This document shows positions 43,101-52,255 of a stretch of DNA of 64,000 bases, in pieces; positions within the stretch are counted from its first letter, which is position 1, and every line of letters begins with the position of its first letter. The notes beneath the pieces were generated by a model, which was not told where the DNA came from, made no database searches, and saw only the letters and a program-made list of their open reading frames with translations. The translations under genes were made by a program, and so were the position numbers. This DNA is from Streptomyces sp. CB09001 (GTDB lineage: Bacteria; Actinomycetota; Actinomycetes; Streptomycetales; Streptomycetaceae): positions 1,488,001 to 1,552,000 of the forward strand of contig NZ_CP026730.1 in the NCBI RefSeq assembly GCF_003369795.1. Reading direction: 5' to 3'.

Positions 43101-43686
43101 TGCCGTGGTCCATCAGCTCCAGGAAGTAGCGGTCCTTGCCGAAGATGTCCTGGTAGTCGGCGGCGGCCTTCAGGGCCTCGTCGAAGTGGCCGAGGCGCAG
43201 CCGGGTCTGCACCTCGCCGGAGGGGCAGCCGGTGGAGGCGACGATGCCCTCGGACCACTGGCTGATGGTCTCCTTGTCCATCCGCGGCCACTTCTGCAGC
43301 CAGCCCTCGGCGTAGGCGTCGGAGGAGAGGCGGAAGAGGTTGTGCAGACCCTTGCTGTTCGTCGCCCACATGGTCTTGTGGGTGTAACCGCCCGAACCCG
43401 AGACGTCGTCCCGCTTCTGGTGCGGCTGGCCCCACTGGATCTTGCGCTTGTTGCGCCGGGACTCGGGCGCGACGTACGCCTCGATCCCGATGATCGGGGT
43501 GACTCCGGCCTTCTTCGCGGAGTGGAAGAAGTCGTACGCCCCGTGCAGGTTGCCGTGGTCGGACATGGCGATGTGCGACATGCCCATCTCGTTGCACGCG
43601 TCGAACATGTCCTTGAGCCGCGCGGCACCGTCCAGCAGCGAGTACTGGGTGTGGACGTGCAGGTGCGTGAACGGCGGCTTTGACAC
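40147..43686 (-). CDS. dnaE: DNA polymerase III alpha subunit
   Basis: The 1179-residue replicative polymerase carries an N-terminal PHP domain (HLHVHTQYSLLDGAA, MSDHGNLHGAYDF) that provides proofreading in many actinobacteria. The polymerase catalytic aspartates include PDVDIDFDERRR (about residues 420-432), preceded by VGPGRGSAAGSIVAYAMGI. The thumb/fingers, helix-hairpin-helix, and C-terminal OB fold (GAVVTIGGIISGLQRKMTKQG) complete it. GTG 43686 with GGAGG upstream is the start. The frame open to 43950 is upstream spill-over. Confidence 0.97.
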   Translation of the reverse strand: MSKPPFTHLHVHTQYSLLDGAARLKDMFDACNEMGMSHIAMSDHGNLHGAYDFFHSAKKAGVTPIIGIEAYVAPESRRNKRKIQWGQPHQKRDDVSGSGGYTHKTMWATNSKGLHNLFRLSSDAYAEGWLQKWPRMDKETISQWSEGIVASTGCPSGEVQTRLRLGHFDEALKAAADYQDIFGKDRYFLELMDHGIEIEHRVRDGLLEIGRKLGIPPLVTNDSHYTYAHEATAHDALLCIQTGKNLSDPDRFRFDGTGYYLKSTDEMYAIDSSDAWQQGCANTRLIAEMIDTTGMFEKRDLMPKFDIPDGFTEITWFQEEVRRGMERRFSGQVPEDRQKQAEYEMDVIIQMGFPGYFLVVADFIMWAKNQGIAVGPGRGSAAGSIVAYAMGITDLDPIPHGLIFERFLNPERVSMPDVDIDFDERRRVEVIRYVTEKYGADKVAMIGTYGKIKAKNAIKDSARVLGYPYAMGDRLTKAMPADVLGKGIDLNGITDPTHPRYSEAGEIRSMYESEPDVKKVIDTAKGVEGLVRQMGVHAAGVIMSSEPIVDHAPIWVRHTDGVTITQWDYPQCESLGLLKMDFLGLRNLTIMDDAVKMVKSNKGVELDLLSLPLDDPTTFDLLQRGDTLGVFQFDGGPMRSLLRLMKPDNFEDISAVSALYRPGPMGMDSHTNYALRKNGLQEITPIHKELEEPLQEVLAVTYGLIVYQEQVQKAAQIIAGYSLGEADILRRVMGKKKPDELAKNFVLFQAGARKNGYSDEAIQALWDVLVPFAGYAFNKAHSAAYGLVSYWTGYLKANYPAEYMAALLTSVKDDKDKSAVYLNECRRMGIKVLPPNVNESMSNFAAQGDDVILFGLSAVRNVGTNVVESIIKCRKAKGKYASFPDYLDKVEAVVCNKRTTESLIKAGAFDEMGHTRKGLTAQYEPMIDNVVAVKRKEAEGQFDLFGGMGDEQSEEPGFGLDVVFGEDEWDKTYLLAQEREMLGLYVSDHPLFGLEHVLSDKADAGISQLTGGDFGDGAVVTIGGIISGLQRKMTKQGNAWAIATVEDLAGSLECMFFPATYQLVSTQLVEDAVVFVKGRLDKREDIPRLVAMELMIPDLSHAGTNAPVVLTIPATRITPPMVSRLGEILTHHRGDSEVRIKLQGPTKTTVLRLDRHRVKPDPALFGDLKVLLGPSCLAG

Positions 43687-43888
43687 GTGCGGCCTCCTGG
43701 GAAAACTGGGGACGACTGGCGGCGGTCGATCCGGGGGGTCAGCGTCGAAGTCTATGCCTCTCCACTGACACTCCGAGGGCCACCACGCGTACCTTCTGGG
43801 GCGGGCACTCCCGCTCCGGCTCGAACGTTGGCCCGAGTGGAGATCCGCTCCATCCGTGAGGCACCACCCGCACCAGGAGGCACCAGGC

Positions 43889-45229
43889 ATGTCGGTCCCG
43901 CAGCTCAACGAGGAGCACCGCGGCGAGGAGATCCTCGCCGTCTTCGACACCGCCTTCGGCCAGCTGCTGGCCGCGGATCCCGCGGCGTTCCGCGTGAAGT
44001 TCCGGAAGATGGCGGCCTCGGCCTTCGCGTTCTACCGCGGCACCGCGGGTCTCTTTTACCGCGATTTGACCGAGGATCCGGACTTCGGTGACCAGCCGGG
44101 CGGCGCCTACCTGGACGAGCGGACCTCCCGGGTGTGGATCCACGGCGATCTCCACGCGGAGAACTTCGGCACGTACATGGACTCCACCGGCCGGCTGATC
44201 TTCAACGTCAACGACTTCGACGAGGCCTACGTCGGCCCCTTCACCTGGGACCTCAAGCGCTTCGCCGCCTCCGTCGCGCTGATCGGGTACGCGAAGGCGT
44301 TCAGCGACGAGCAGATCACCGAGCTGGTGCGGGTGTACGCGGGCGCGTACCGCGAGCGGATCCACGCCCTGGCCACCGGCGCCAAGAGCGACGAGGTGCC
44401 GCCCTTCACGCTGGACACCGCGGAGGGTCCGCTGCTCGGCGCGCTGCGGGTGGCCCGCTCGCTGACCCGCTTCGGGCTGCTGGACTCGATGACCGAGATC
44501 CGCGACTTCGAGCGCCGCTTCGCCCCCGGCGGCGGCTCCATCGAGCTGGACGCCGCCACGCGCTACAAGGTGCTCGCCGCCTTCGACGGCTACCTGGAGA
44601 CGCTTCCCGAGTCCTCCCTGGCCCGTCCCGACTCCTACCGCGTGAAGGACGTCGTGGGCCGCCGGGGCATCGGCATCGGCTCGGCCGGCCTCCCCTCGTA
44701 CAACATCCTGCTGGAGGGAAACAGCGACGCCCTGGAGAACGACGTCGTGATCTACATCAAGCAGGCCCAGACCCCGGCCGTCTCCCAGCACATCACCGAC
44801 CAGGCGATCCGGGACTACTTCCAGCACGAGGGCCACCGCACGGTGATCTCCCAGCGCGCCCTCCAGGCGCACGCCGACCCGTGGCTGGGCTGGACCGAGC
44901 TGGACGGCGCCGGGCAGCTGGTCGCCGAGGTCTCGCCGTACGCCGTCGACCTGGACTGGGGCGACATCGACGACCCCGAGGAGATCGCCGAGGTCGTCGC
45001 CGACCTGGGCCGGGCCACCGCGACCATGCACGCGGCGGCCGACGACCAGTCCGGGGAGTCCCTGGTGCCGTTCTCCACCGAGCGGGCCATCGACGCGGCC
45101 ATCGCGGCCGACGAGGAGGGCTTCGCGCCGCTGCTGGTCGACTTCGCGCACCGCTACGGCGCACGCGCCCGTGCCGACCACCAGACCTTCGTCGACCTGT
45201 TCCGCAACGGCCGGATCCCGGGTCTGTGA
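43889..45229 (+). CDS. DUF2252 family protein (kinase-like fold)
   Basis: The 446-residue DUF2252 protein carries WIHGDLHAENFGTYMDSTG and FNVNDFDEAYVGPFTWDLKRFAAS (residues 86-140). These resemble the HGDXHXXN and DFD metal/ATP elements of aminoglycoside-phosphotransferase-like kinases. Family substrates are unknown. CAGGAGG lies just upstream of ATG 43889. It is divergent from dnaE, with 202 bases between the starts. Confidence 0.85.
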   Translation: MSVPQLNEEHRGEEILAVFDTAFGQLLAADPAAFRVKFRKMAASAFAFYRGTAGLFYRDLTEDPDFGDQPGGAYLDERTSRVWIHGDLHAENFGTYMDSTGRLIFNVNDFDEAYVGPFTWDLKRFAASVALIGYAKAFSDEQITELVRVYAGAYRERIHALATGAKSDEVPPFTLDTAEGPLLGALRVARSLTRFGLLDSMTEIRDFERRFAPGGGSIELDAATRYKVLAAFDGYLETLPESSLARPDSYRVKDVVGRRGIGIGSAGLPSYNILLEGNSDALENDVVIYIKQAQTPAVSQHITDQAIRDYFQHEGHRTVISQRALQAHADPWLGWTELDGAGQLVAEVSPYAVDLDWGDIDDPEEIAEVVADLGRATATMHAAADDQSGESLVPFSTERAIDAAIAADEEGFAPLLVDFAHRYGARARADHQTFVDLFRNGRIPGL

Positions 45230-45315
45230 CCATTCCGGTTCGGTAACCGTCGGCTGTCTCACAGGAACCCTTTAGGGGTCCCTTACCGGACCCCGTGCCA
45301 CACTCTTCTACTGCT

Positions 45316-46026
45316 ATGGACATATCCGGAACCCCGCTCAGAGCCGTACGCGCGGCGCTGTTCACGGCACTCGCCGTGACCCTCAGCACCGCGTCGCACG
45401 TGCTGCTGTCCGGGGTTCCGCTGCCGCTGCCCACGGTGGCCGCGGTCGCGGCCGCCGTGTTCCTGATCGCCTACGCCCTGGCCGGGCGGCGCGAGCGCGG
45501 CTTCGGGCGGATCGCCGCCCTGCTGATCCCGCTGGAGCTGGCCGCCGACACGGTCTTCACCACCGGCCAGCACGTCTGCTACGGCCGGGCGGGCGGCCCG
45601 GTCGCGGGCCCGCTGCGCTCGGTGGGCTTCGACGTGCTGTGCGGCGACGGGACCGGTGTCCACGCCGGGGTGACCGCGCCGCTGACCCGGGTGACCGGGG
45701 CCGAGACCGACCGGATGGCGTCGGTGCTCGCCCAGGCCGCCCCCGGCACCGCCTGGCTGCTCCTTGCCGCGCACGTCGGGGTCGGGCTGCTCGCGGCGGC
45801 CTGGCTGCGGCGCGGCGAGCGGGCGCTGGCCCAGCTGCTCGGCGCGGTGGCCGCGACCACCTTCCGGCCGCTGCTGCTCGCCGTCGCGGCCGTGGGCGTA
45901 CACCGGGCCCCGGCGGTGCGCCGCCCGGTGCCCCCGGTCCGCCGCGCTGCCGGCGCCCGCGAGCGGATCCTCACGCACTCCCTGGGACGCCGCGGACCGC
46001 CGCGCCCGGTGGCCGCCCTCGTCTGA
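45316..46026 (+). CDS. Uncharacterised integral membrane protein
   Basis: The 236-residue protein has about six hydrophobic segments (roughly 8-28, 36-56, 66-84, 118-135, 143-163 and 172-195) and an Arg/Pro-rich cytoplasmic tail. Two cysteines in CYGRAGGP and VLCGDG lie in an external loop. I do not recognise a family. It sits about 100 bases upstream of a DsbA-like gene on the same strand, so a link to extracytoplasmic thiol chemistry is possible but unproven. Start ATG 45316. Confidence 0.7.
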   Translation: MDISGTPLRAVRAALFTALAVTLSTASHVLLSGVPLPLPTVAAVAAAVFLIAYALAGRRERGFGRIAALLIPLELAADTVFTTGQHVCYGRAGGPVAGPLRSVGFDVLCGDGTGVHAGVTAPLTRVTGAETDRMASVLAQAAPGTAWLLLAAHVGVGLLAAAWLRRGERALAQLLGAVAATTFRPLLLAVAAVGVHRAPAVRRPVPPVRRAAGARERILTHSLGRRGPPRPVAALV

Positions 46027-46126
46027 CCCGGCACCGGCCGAGTCGCACGGGCACCACCGAGCACGGCAGTCCCCCATACGCACTTCCGCACACCCCCGTG
46101 TGCGCGTCCCCGGAGAGATCACCAAC

Positions 46127-46927
46127 ATGAGCAAGCGGAACAGCCAGGCGGCGAAGACGGCGGCCCGTGAGCGTCTGCGCCAGGAGCGCGAGCGCCAGGC
46201 CAAGCGCGACAAGGTCAGGCGACAGGTCATCGTGGCCGCCTCCATCGTCGGCGTACTGGCGATAGCCGGCGGCATCAGCTACGCCGTCGTGCAGGGCAAC
46301 AAGCCGAGCGGCTGGGACAAGGCCGCCGAGGCGAAGGTGGTGGCCCCGGCCAACACCTCCGGCAAGGACGGCACCACCGTCGTCATGGGCGAGTCCAAGT
46401 CCGACAACGTCGTCCACCTCTACGAGGACCCGCGCTGCCCGGGCTGCGCGGCGATGGAGCAGAGCATCGGCGAGACCGTCAACAAGGGCATGGAGGACGG
46501 CGACTACAAGCTCTCCTTCACCGTCGGCACCTTCCTCGACGGCAACCTGGGCGGCGAGGGCTCCAAGAACGCGCTGAGCGCGCTGGGCGCCGCGCTGAAC
46601 GTCGGCCCCGAGGCGTTCGTCGACTACAAGACCGCGCTCTACTCCACGAAGTACCACCCCGAGGAGTCGACCGACGACTTCGCCAAGGACGACTACCTGA
46701 TCAAGGTGGCGGACTCGGTCGACGCCCTGAAGGGCAACAAGAAGTTCCAGGACGCCGTGGAGAAGGGCACCTACGACGCCTGGGCGATGCGGATGAGCAA
46801 GTCCTTCGACAAGGCCGAGGGCGTCCAGTCCACCCCGACCATCAAGATCAACGACAAGGTGGTCGAGACCCCGAGCACGCCCGACGCGTGGCAGAAGGCG
46901 CTGAAGGACGCAGGCGTCACCAAGTGA
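46127..46927 (+). CDS. Membrane-anchored DsbA-like thioredoxin-fold protein (second copy)
   Basis: The 266-residue protein has the same architecture as the protein at 14787-15560: a charged Arg/Lys/Glu coiled N-terminus (ARERLRQERERQAKRDKVRR), one transmembrane helix (about 35-55) and an extracytoplasmic thioredoxin_4 domain. The redox site is CPGC in DPRCPGCAAME, and the cis-Pro loop is QSTPTIKIND. The different CXXC dipeptide (PG here, PA in the other) suggests distinct redox potentials or partners. ATG 46127. Confidence 0.87.
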   Translation: MSKRNSQAAKTAARERLRQERERQAKRDKVRRQVIVAASIVGVLAIAGGISYAVVQGNKPSGWDKAAEAKVVAPANTSGKDGTTVVMGESKSDNVVHLYEDPRCPGCAAMEQSIGETVNKGMEDGDYKLSFTVGTFLDGNLGGEGSKNALSALGAALNVGPEAFVDYKTALYSTKYHPEESTDDFAKDDYLIKVADSVDALKGNKKFQDAVEKGTYDAWAMRMSKSFDKAEGVQSTPTIKINDKVVETPSTPDAWQKALKDAGVTK

Positions 46928-46996
46928 CCCGGTGATCCCGCCGCCGGTCCCGGCTGCCGGTTCCCCGGTTGCCGGTTCCGGTGATCGCCGTCTGAC

Positions 46997-47028
46997 GAGT
47001 GGGCGAACTTTTGCGAGTTCGCCCACTC
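46997..47028. repeat. Perfect 13-bp inverted repeat before the PhoD gene
   Basis: GAGTGGGCGAACT (46997-47009) and AGTTCGCCCACTC (47016-47028) flank a 6-base spacer, 70 bases past the DsbA-like gene stop and 31 bases before the PhoD start. It can end the upstream message. Each strand also reads GTTCGCC, close to the GTTCACC core of PhoP (PHO) boxes, but as an inverted rather than direct repeat. Confidence 0.6.
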
Positions 47029-47059
47029 GCGCGCGTACCGATCAGTAACCTGATCGGCC

Positions 47060-48715
47060 GTGACCAGTCGACACAGAGCCTCCGAGAACTCCCGCACCCC
47101 GAGCCGCCGTACGGTCGTCAAGGCCGCGGCGGCCGGTGCCGTCCTGGCCGCTCCGCTCGCCGCGGCGCTGCCCGCCGGTGCCGCCGACGCGGCCCCCGCC
47201 TTCCTGCACGGCGTCGCCTCCGGCGATCCACTGCCCGACGGCGTGCTGCTGTGGACCCGGGTGACACCGGTGCCCGAGGCCATACCGGGCTCCGGGACCG
47301 GCCCGGACACCGACGTGAGCTGGGTCGTCGCCACGGACAAGGACCTCACGAACGTGGTCGCCAAGGGGTCCGTCACCGCCACGGCCGCCGCCGACCACAC
47401 CGTCAAGGCGGACGTCCGCGGTCTCGCGCCCGCCACGGACTACTGGTTCCGCTTCTCCGCCGGCCCCACCGACTCCCCCGTCGCCCGCACCCGCACCGCC
47501 CCCGCGCACGACGCGGCCGTCACCGGCCTGCGCTTCGGCGTGGTCTCCTGCGCCAACTGGGAGGCCGGGTACTTCTCCTCGTACCGCCATCTCGCGGCCC
47601 GCGGCGACCTGGACGCCTGGCTGCACCTGGGCGACTACATCTACGAGTACGGCACCGGCGAGTACGGCACCCGCGACACCGTCGTACGCCCGCACGCGCC
47701 GGCCCACGAGATCCTCACCCTCGCCGACTACCGGATCCGGCACGGCCGCTACAAGACCGACCCCGACCTGCAGGCCCTGCACGCCACGGCGCCGGTGGTG
47801 GCGATCTGGGACGACCACGAGATCGCCAACGACACCTGGTCGGGCGGCGCCGAGAACCACACCGAGGGCGCCGAGGGGACCTGGGCGGCACGTCGGAGTG
47901 CCGCCAAGCGGGCCTACTTCGAGTGGATGCCGGTGCGCCCGGCCATCGCCGGCACCACCTACCGGCGGCTGCGGTTCGGCAAGCTCGTCGACCTCTCGCT
48001 TCTCGACCTGCGCTCCTTCCGCTCGCAGCAGGTGGCGCTCGGCAACGGCGAGGTCGACGACCCGGACCGCACCCTCACCGGCCGGGCCCAGCTCGACTGG
48101 CTCAAGGCGGGTCTCGCCGCCTCCGACGCCACCTGGCGGCTGGTCGGCAACCCGGTGATGATCTCGCCGTTCGCGGTCGGCTCGCTCCCCGCGGCGCTGC
48201 TCGGGCCGCTCGCCGAGCTGCTCGGGCTGCCGAAGGAGGGCCTCGCCCTCAACACCGACCAGTGGGACGGCTACACCGCCGACCGGCGCGAACTGCTCGC
48301 CCACCTGCGCGCGCACGCGATCCGCAACACGGTGTTCCTGACCGGCGACATCCACATGGCCTGGGCCAACGACGTGCCGCACAACGCCGGGACCTATCCG
48401 CTGTCCGCCTCCGCGGCCACGGAGTTCGTCGTCACGTCGGTGACCTCCGACAACCTCGACGACATCGTGAAGGTTCCCGAGGGCACCGTCTCGGCGATCG
48501 CCGCGCCGGTGATCCGGGCCGCGAACCGGCACGTGCGCTGGGTCGACACGGACCGGCACGGCTACGGCGTGCTGGACATCACCGCGGACCGGGCGCAGAT
48601 GGACTACTACGTGGTCTCCGACCGCACCGACCCGCGGGCCACCTCCGGGTGGACCCGCTCCTACCGCACCCGCAGCGGCACGCAGCGGGTCGAGCGCGTC
48701 TACTCCCCCGCCTGA
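47060..48715 (+). CDS. PhoD-type alkaline phosphatase, Tat-exported
   Basis: The 551-residue metallophosphoesterase has an N-terminal twin-arginine signal ([21 protein letters not shown], cleavage probably near AADA), a Fibronectin-III-like PhoD N domain ([19 protein letters not shown]), then the PhoD catalytic domain. Metal ligands are in [23 protein letters not shown] and [12 protein letters not shown]. It releases phosphate from organic esters outside the cell; S. coelicolor has such enzymes under PhoP control. Start GTG 47060. Its last 16 bases overlap the convergent hydrolase gene. Confidence 0.93.
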   Translation: MTSRHRASENSRTPSRRTVVKAAAAGAVLAAPLAAALPAGAADAAPAFLHGVASGDPLPDGVLLWTRVTPVPEAIPGSGTGPDTDVSWVVATDKDLTNVVAKGSVTATAAADHTVKADVRGLAPATDYWFRFSAGPTDSPVARTRTAPAHDAAVTGLRFGVVSCANWEAGYFSSYRHLAARGDLDAWLHLGDYIYEYGTGEYGTRDTVVRPHAPAHEILTLADYRIRHGRYKTDPDLQALHATAPVVAIWDDHEIANDTWSGGAENHTEGAEGTWAARRSAAKRAYFEWMPVRPAIAGTTYRRLRFGKLVDLSLLDLRSFRSQQVALGNGEVDDPDRTLTGRAQLDWLKAGLAASDATWRLVGNPVMISPFAVGSLPAALLGPLAELLGLPKEGLALNTDQWDGYTADRRELLAHLRAHAIRNTVFLTGDIHMAWANDVPHNAGTYPLSASAATEFVVTSVTSDNLDDIVKVPEGTVSAIAAPVIRAANRHVRWVDTDRHGYGVLDITADRAQMDYYVVSDRTDPRATSGWTRSYRTRSGTQRVERVYSPA

Positions 48716-49290
48716 GCCTCCTGGAGGGACTCGAGGAAGCCGAGCGCCACCCGCCAGGTGGCCTCGGCCGCCTCCGCGTCGTAGTCGTCCAGCTCCGGGT
48801 CGGTGTACAGGTGACCGGCGCCGGGATATCTGTGCACCTCGACGTCGGCGCCGATCCGGCCCATCTGGAGGTACCAGGCGCTGAGCCAGTCGTCCGTCTC
48901 GAAGGGGTCCGGCTCGGCCACGTGCAGCTGGACCGGCAGCTCGTCGACCGAGGCGCTCGGCGCGAGGTCCGAGGTGCCGTGCAGGAGCAGCAGCCCGCGC
49001 GCCCGGTGGTCGCCGAGGGCGAGGGTCTGGGCGATGGACGCGCCGAGCGAGAACCCGGCGTAGACCAGTCCCCGCTCGGAATAGGGCGCGGCGGCCAGCA
49101 CGGCCCGCTTCAGCAGCTCCTCGCGGCCGATCCCGTCCTGATGGACCATGCCCTCCTCGACCGTGTCGAAGGTACGGCCCTCGAAAAGGTCCGGGGTCCA
49201 CACCTGGTGCCCGGCGTCGCGCAGCCGGTCGGCGGCCTGCCGCACCGCGGGCCTCGGGCCGAGGGTCGAGTGAAAGAGCACGATGTTCAT
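48700..49290 (-). CDS. Dienelactone hydrolase family protein
   Basis: The 196-residue alpha/beta hydrolase has its nucleophile serine in [12 protein letters not shown] (about residue 81), whereas classic dienelactone hydrolase uses cysteine, and its catalytic histidine in [16 protein letters not shown]. The substrate is unknown. Start ATG 49290. The 3-prime end overlaps the PhoD gene by 16 bases in convergent orientation. Confidence 0.85.
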   Translation of the reverse strand: MNIVLFHSTLGPRPAVRQAADRLRDAGHQVWTPDLFEGRTFDTVEEGMVHQDGIGREELLKRAVLAAAPYSERGLVYAGFSLGASIAQTLALGDHRARGLLLLHGTSDLAPSASVDELPVQLHVAEPDPFETDDWLSAWYLQMGRIGADVEVHRYPGAGHLYTDPELDDYDAEAAEATWRVALGFLESLQEAQAGE

Positions 49291-49395
49291 GAGGCCATGG
49301 TGCCAGCCGGGTGTGACGGGCCCGCGCGCGGCGATACCCCGGGCGGGAGATACCTCACAGGTTCACAGCACCGCGCGGCCGGTTACGTTCGAGGG

Positions 49396-50544
49396 ATGGA
49401 GACGATACTCCGCCCGCTGATCGTGGTCGGCGGCTCAATACTGCTGACCGTGGTCATCGGCTGGGCCACCGACCTGTTGCTGCGCAAGGCCGACGGACGC
49501 CACCCCGAGACACCGCTGTGGGGGCTGCTGCGGCGCGCCCGCCTGCCCTACCAGATCGTGCTCTGCGCGGGCCTGCTCAGAGGGTCGTACGTCGAGGCCG
49601 GTGTGTTCCCCGACCACCGGACCGGGGTCGGCCGGACGCTGACGCTGGTACTGATCGGCTCGGCGGCCTGGCTGGTGGTCCGGATCGCCGCGGCGGTCGT
49701 CGAGACGTCCTACTCGCGGTACGCGCACGCGCACGCCGAGCGGGATCCGGCCCGGGTGCGCCGGGTGCGGACCCAGGTGTCGCTGATCATGCGGGTGGTC
49801 ACGGCGATCGTCGGCGTGGTCGCGGTGTCGTCGATGCTGCTGACGTTCCCGGCGATGCGGGCGGCGGGCGCCTCGCTGCTGGCCTCGGCCGGCATCATCG
49901 GCATCGTCGCCGGTGTGGCGGCCCAGTCCACGCTGGGCAATCTGTTCGCCGGGTTCCAGATCGCCTTCGGCGACATGGTGCGCATGGGCGACACGGTCGT
50001 GGTGGACGGCGAGTGGGGCACCGTCGAGGAGATCACGCTGACGTACCTGACGGTGCGCACCTGGGACGAGCGCCGGATCACGATGCCGGTGTCGTACTTC
50101 ACCTCGAAGCCGTTCGAGAACTGGTCGCGCGGCACCCCGCAGATGACCGGGACCGTCTTCTGGCACCTCGACCACTCGGCGCCGATGGACCTGATGCGCG
50201 AGCGCCTGCGCGACATCCTGCGCGAGTGCCCGGCCTGGGACGGACGCAACTACAACCTGACCGTCACGGACACCACCCCGACCACCATGGAGGTGCGGGC
50301 CCTGGTGACGGCGAAGGACGCGGACGACATCTGGACGGTGCGCGTCACGGTGCGCGAGGGGATGCTCCGCTGGCTGACCGACGAGCACCCGTACGCGCTG
50401 CCGCGGGTCAACACGGCCGACGCGGCCCTGCGCCCGGCCCACGAAGGCTTCCCGCACGCCCGGAGCTCCTCCGAGGAGGACTCCCGCCGCCCTTCCGGGA
50501 CGGACTCCCGCCGCTTCCCGGGCCGGCCGGCCAAGAGCCTGTGA
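49396..50544 (+). CDS. MscS family mechanosensitive channel
   Basis: The 382-residue protein has four hydrophobic segments before the pore helix region GIIGIVAGVAAQSTLGNLFAGFQIAF (about 172-197), which is the MscS TM3. The soluble beta domain follows (VVVDGEWGTVEEITLTYLTVRTWD, then RITMPVSYFTSKPFENWSR). The last 40 residues are a disordered Ser/Arg-rich tail. It likely releases solutes on hypo-osmotic shock. ATG 49396 with GAGGG upstream. Confidence 0.9.
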   Translation: METILRPLIVVGGSILLTVVIGWATDLLLRKADGRHPETPLWGLLRRARLPYQIVLCAGLLRGSYVEAGVFPDHRTGVGRTLTLVLIGSAAWLVVRIAAAVVETSYSRYAHAHAERDPARVRRVRTQVSLIMRVVTAIVGVVAVSSMLLTFPAMRAAGASLLASAGIIGIVAGVAAQSTLGNLFAGFQIAFGDMVRMGDTVVVDGEWGTVEEITLTYLTVRTWDERRITMPVSYFTSKPFENWSRGTPQMTGTVFWHLDHSAPMDLMRERLRDILRECPAWDGRNYNLTVTDTTPTTMEVRALVTAKDADDIWTVRVTVREGMLRWLTDEHPYALPRVNTADAALRPAHEGFPHARSSSEEDSRRPSGTDSRRFPGRPAKSL

Positions 50545-50565
50545 CCGCGGGCCCGCACCCGCGGG

Positions 50566-52152
50566 TCAGCGCAGGCTGCGCACGTCCAGGTGGCGCAGGA
50601 CCCGGTCGACGATCTCCGGGTCGGCGCCGGGTTCGCTGCGGGCGGCCAGCACCTCGTGCCGGGCGGCGCTCAGCATCTCGCCCTGGATGCGCCGGACGCG
50701 TTTGAACCGCCGGGCCCGCTGCTCCTGCGCCTCCCGTCGCTCCTCGTCCCCGAGGTCCGGGCTGATGCGTACGCCGATGTCGAAGGCGCGCCGCAGCATC
50801 TGCTCGGACAGCTCCTCCGGCAGCTCCTCCACCGACTCGATCTCCTTGAGCCGCTGCTTGGCCGCCCGGGCCGCCCTGAGGGCCAGGGCCCGCTCGAACT
50901 CCTGCTCCCGCTCGGTGTCCGCCCGTACCCCCAGCCTGCCCACCAGCCAGGGCAGCGTCAGCCCTTGCAGCAGCAGCGTGCCCATGATCACCCCGAACGC
51001 GATGAAGACGATCTCGTCCCGGTGCGGGAAGGGCGCCCCGTCGTCCGTCTCCAGCGGGATCGCCAGGGCCAGCGCGACCGAGGCCACGCCCCGCATCCCC
51101 GCCCACCACATGACCACCGTCTCACGCCAGCTCGTCGGGATGTCCTCGTCCTGGTCGCGCCTGGCGTGCAGCCGCTGGGTCAGCCAGGTGGCCGGCAGCA
51201 GGTACAGCAGCCGGACCAGGATGACGACGACGAGGATCGCCGCCGCCCAGCCGAGCAGTTCGGTCCACCGGCCGGAGGCGGTGCGGACGGCGTTGTGCAG
51301 TTCCAGTCCGATCAGGCCGAAGGCCACCCCGGTGACCAGGGTGTCGACCACGTCCCAGACGGTGTGGCCGCCGAGCCGGGTCATCACGTCGTCGGCGTCC
51401 GAGGCGTACTCGGCGAGGAACATGGCGGTGGTGAGCACGGCGAGCACGCCCGATCCGTGCAGTTCGTCGGCGGCGACGTAGCTCACGAACGGCACCAGCA
51501 GGGTCAGCCCGATCTGCAGCGTCGGGTCGCCCAGCACGCTCATGAGCTTGTTGGAGCCCCAGCCCAGGACGAGCCCGATCGCGACGGCGACGACGGCGGA
51601 GAGCACGAGGTCGAACCCGGCCCGCCACGGCGAGAAGGAGCCGCCGACCGCCGCGGCGATGGCCACGTGGTACAGGACGATGGCCGTCACGTCGTTGAAG
51701 AGTCCCTCGCCCTCCAGGATGGACACCAGGCGGCGTGGGAGCCCCAGTTGCCCGGCGACGGCGGTCGCGGCGACCGGGTCGGGCGGCGCCACCAGCGCGC
51801 CCAGCGCGAAGGCGGCGGCGATCGGCAGCCCCGGCACGATCGCGTGGGCCACGGAGGCCACGCAGACCATGGTGACGAAGACCAGCGCGACGGCCAGCAG
51901 GAAGATGGGGCGCTTGTTGGCCGCGAACTGCCGCCAGGACGTGCGCCGCACGGCGGCGTACAGCAACGGCGGCAGCAGTCCGGGCAGGATCAGTTCGGGC
52001 GGGATGTCGACGTTGGGCACGAAGTCGAGCAGCGCCAGGACGATGCCGAGGAGCGTCATCAGCACCGGGGCCGGCAGCCCGAGCCGGGCACCGATCGGGA
52101 CGCTCAGCAGGGCCCCGAGCAACAGCATGAACAACAGGGCCAGCTGATCCAC
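50566..52152 (-). CDS. CPA1 family Na+/H+ antiporter
   Basis: The 528-residue protein has about twelve transmembrane helices and CPA1 motifs: LALLDFVPNVDIPPELILPGLLPPLLY, ALGALVAPPDPVAATAVAG (the PPDP proton/cation site), GEGLFNDVTAIVLYHVAI and WWAGMRGVASVALALAIP. The C-terminal 110 residues are a charged, helical cytoplasmic domain (ERALALRAARAAKQRLKEIE). GTG 52152 is preferred because GGAG lies 8 bases upstream; GTG 52158 is possible. An even longer frame upstream is spurious. Confidence 0.92.
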   Translation of the reverse strand: MDQLALLFMLLLGALLSVPIGARLGLPAPVLMTLLGIVLALLDFVPNVDIPPELILPGLLPPLLYAAVRRTSWRQFAANKRPIFLLAVALVFVTMVCVASVAHAIVPGLPIAAAFALGALVAPPDPVAATAVAGQLGLPRRLVSILEGEGLFNDVTAIVLYHVAIAAAVGGSFSPWRAGFDLVLSAVVAVAIGLVLGWGSNKLMSVLGDPTLQIGLTLLVPFVSYVAADELHGSGVLAVLTTAMFLAEYASDADDVMTRLGGHTVWDVVDTLVTGVAFGLIGLELHNAVRTASGRWTELLGWAAAILVVVILVRLLYLLPATWLTQRLHARRDQDEDIPTSWRETVVMWWAGMRGVASVALALAIPLETDDGAPFPHRDEIVFIAFGVIMGTLLLQGLTLPWLVGRLGVRADTEREQEFERALALRAARAAKQRLKEIESVEELPEELSEQMLRRAFDIGVRISPDLGDEERREAQEQRARRFKRVRRIQGEMLSAARHEVLAARSEPGADPEIVDRVLRHLDVRSLR

Positions 52153-52255
52153 GGTCACCGCTCCGGTGGGGTCTAGGGGCTGTGGTCCGGCCGTTCCCAC
52201 GGCGAACCCCAAGCCTGCCACGCCACCGGTCCCACCAGCCGGTTCGGCACCCCCG

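Noticed and set aside
40219..43683. 1154-codon open frame opposite dnaE
   Set aside because: Shadow of dnaE; no domain, no ribosome site, composition typical of antisense frames.
50590..52176. 528-codon plus-strand frame, the same length as the antiporter
   Set aside because: Antisense of the CPA1 gene; the minus-strand product has clear transmembrane and PPDP motifs.
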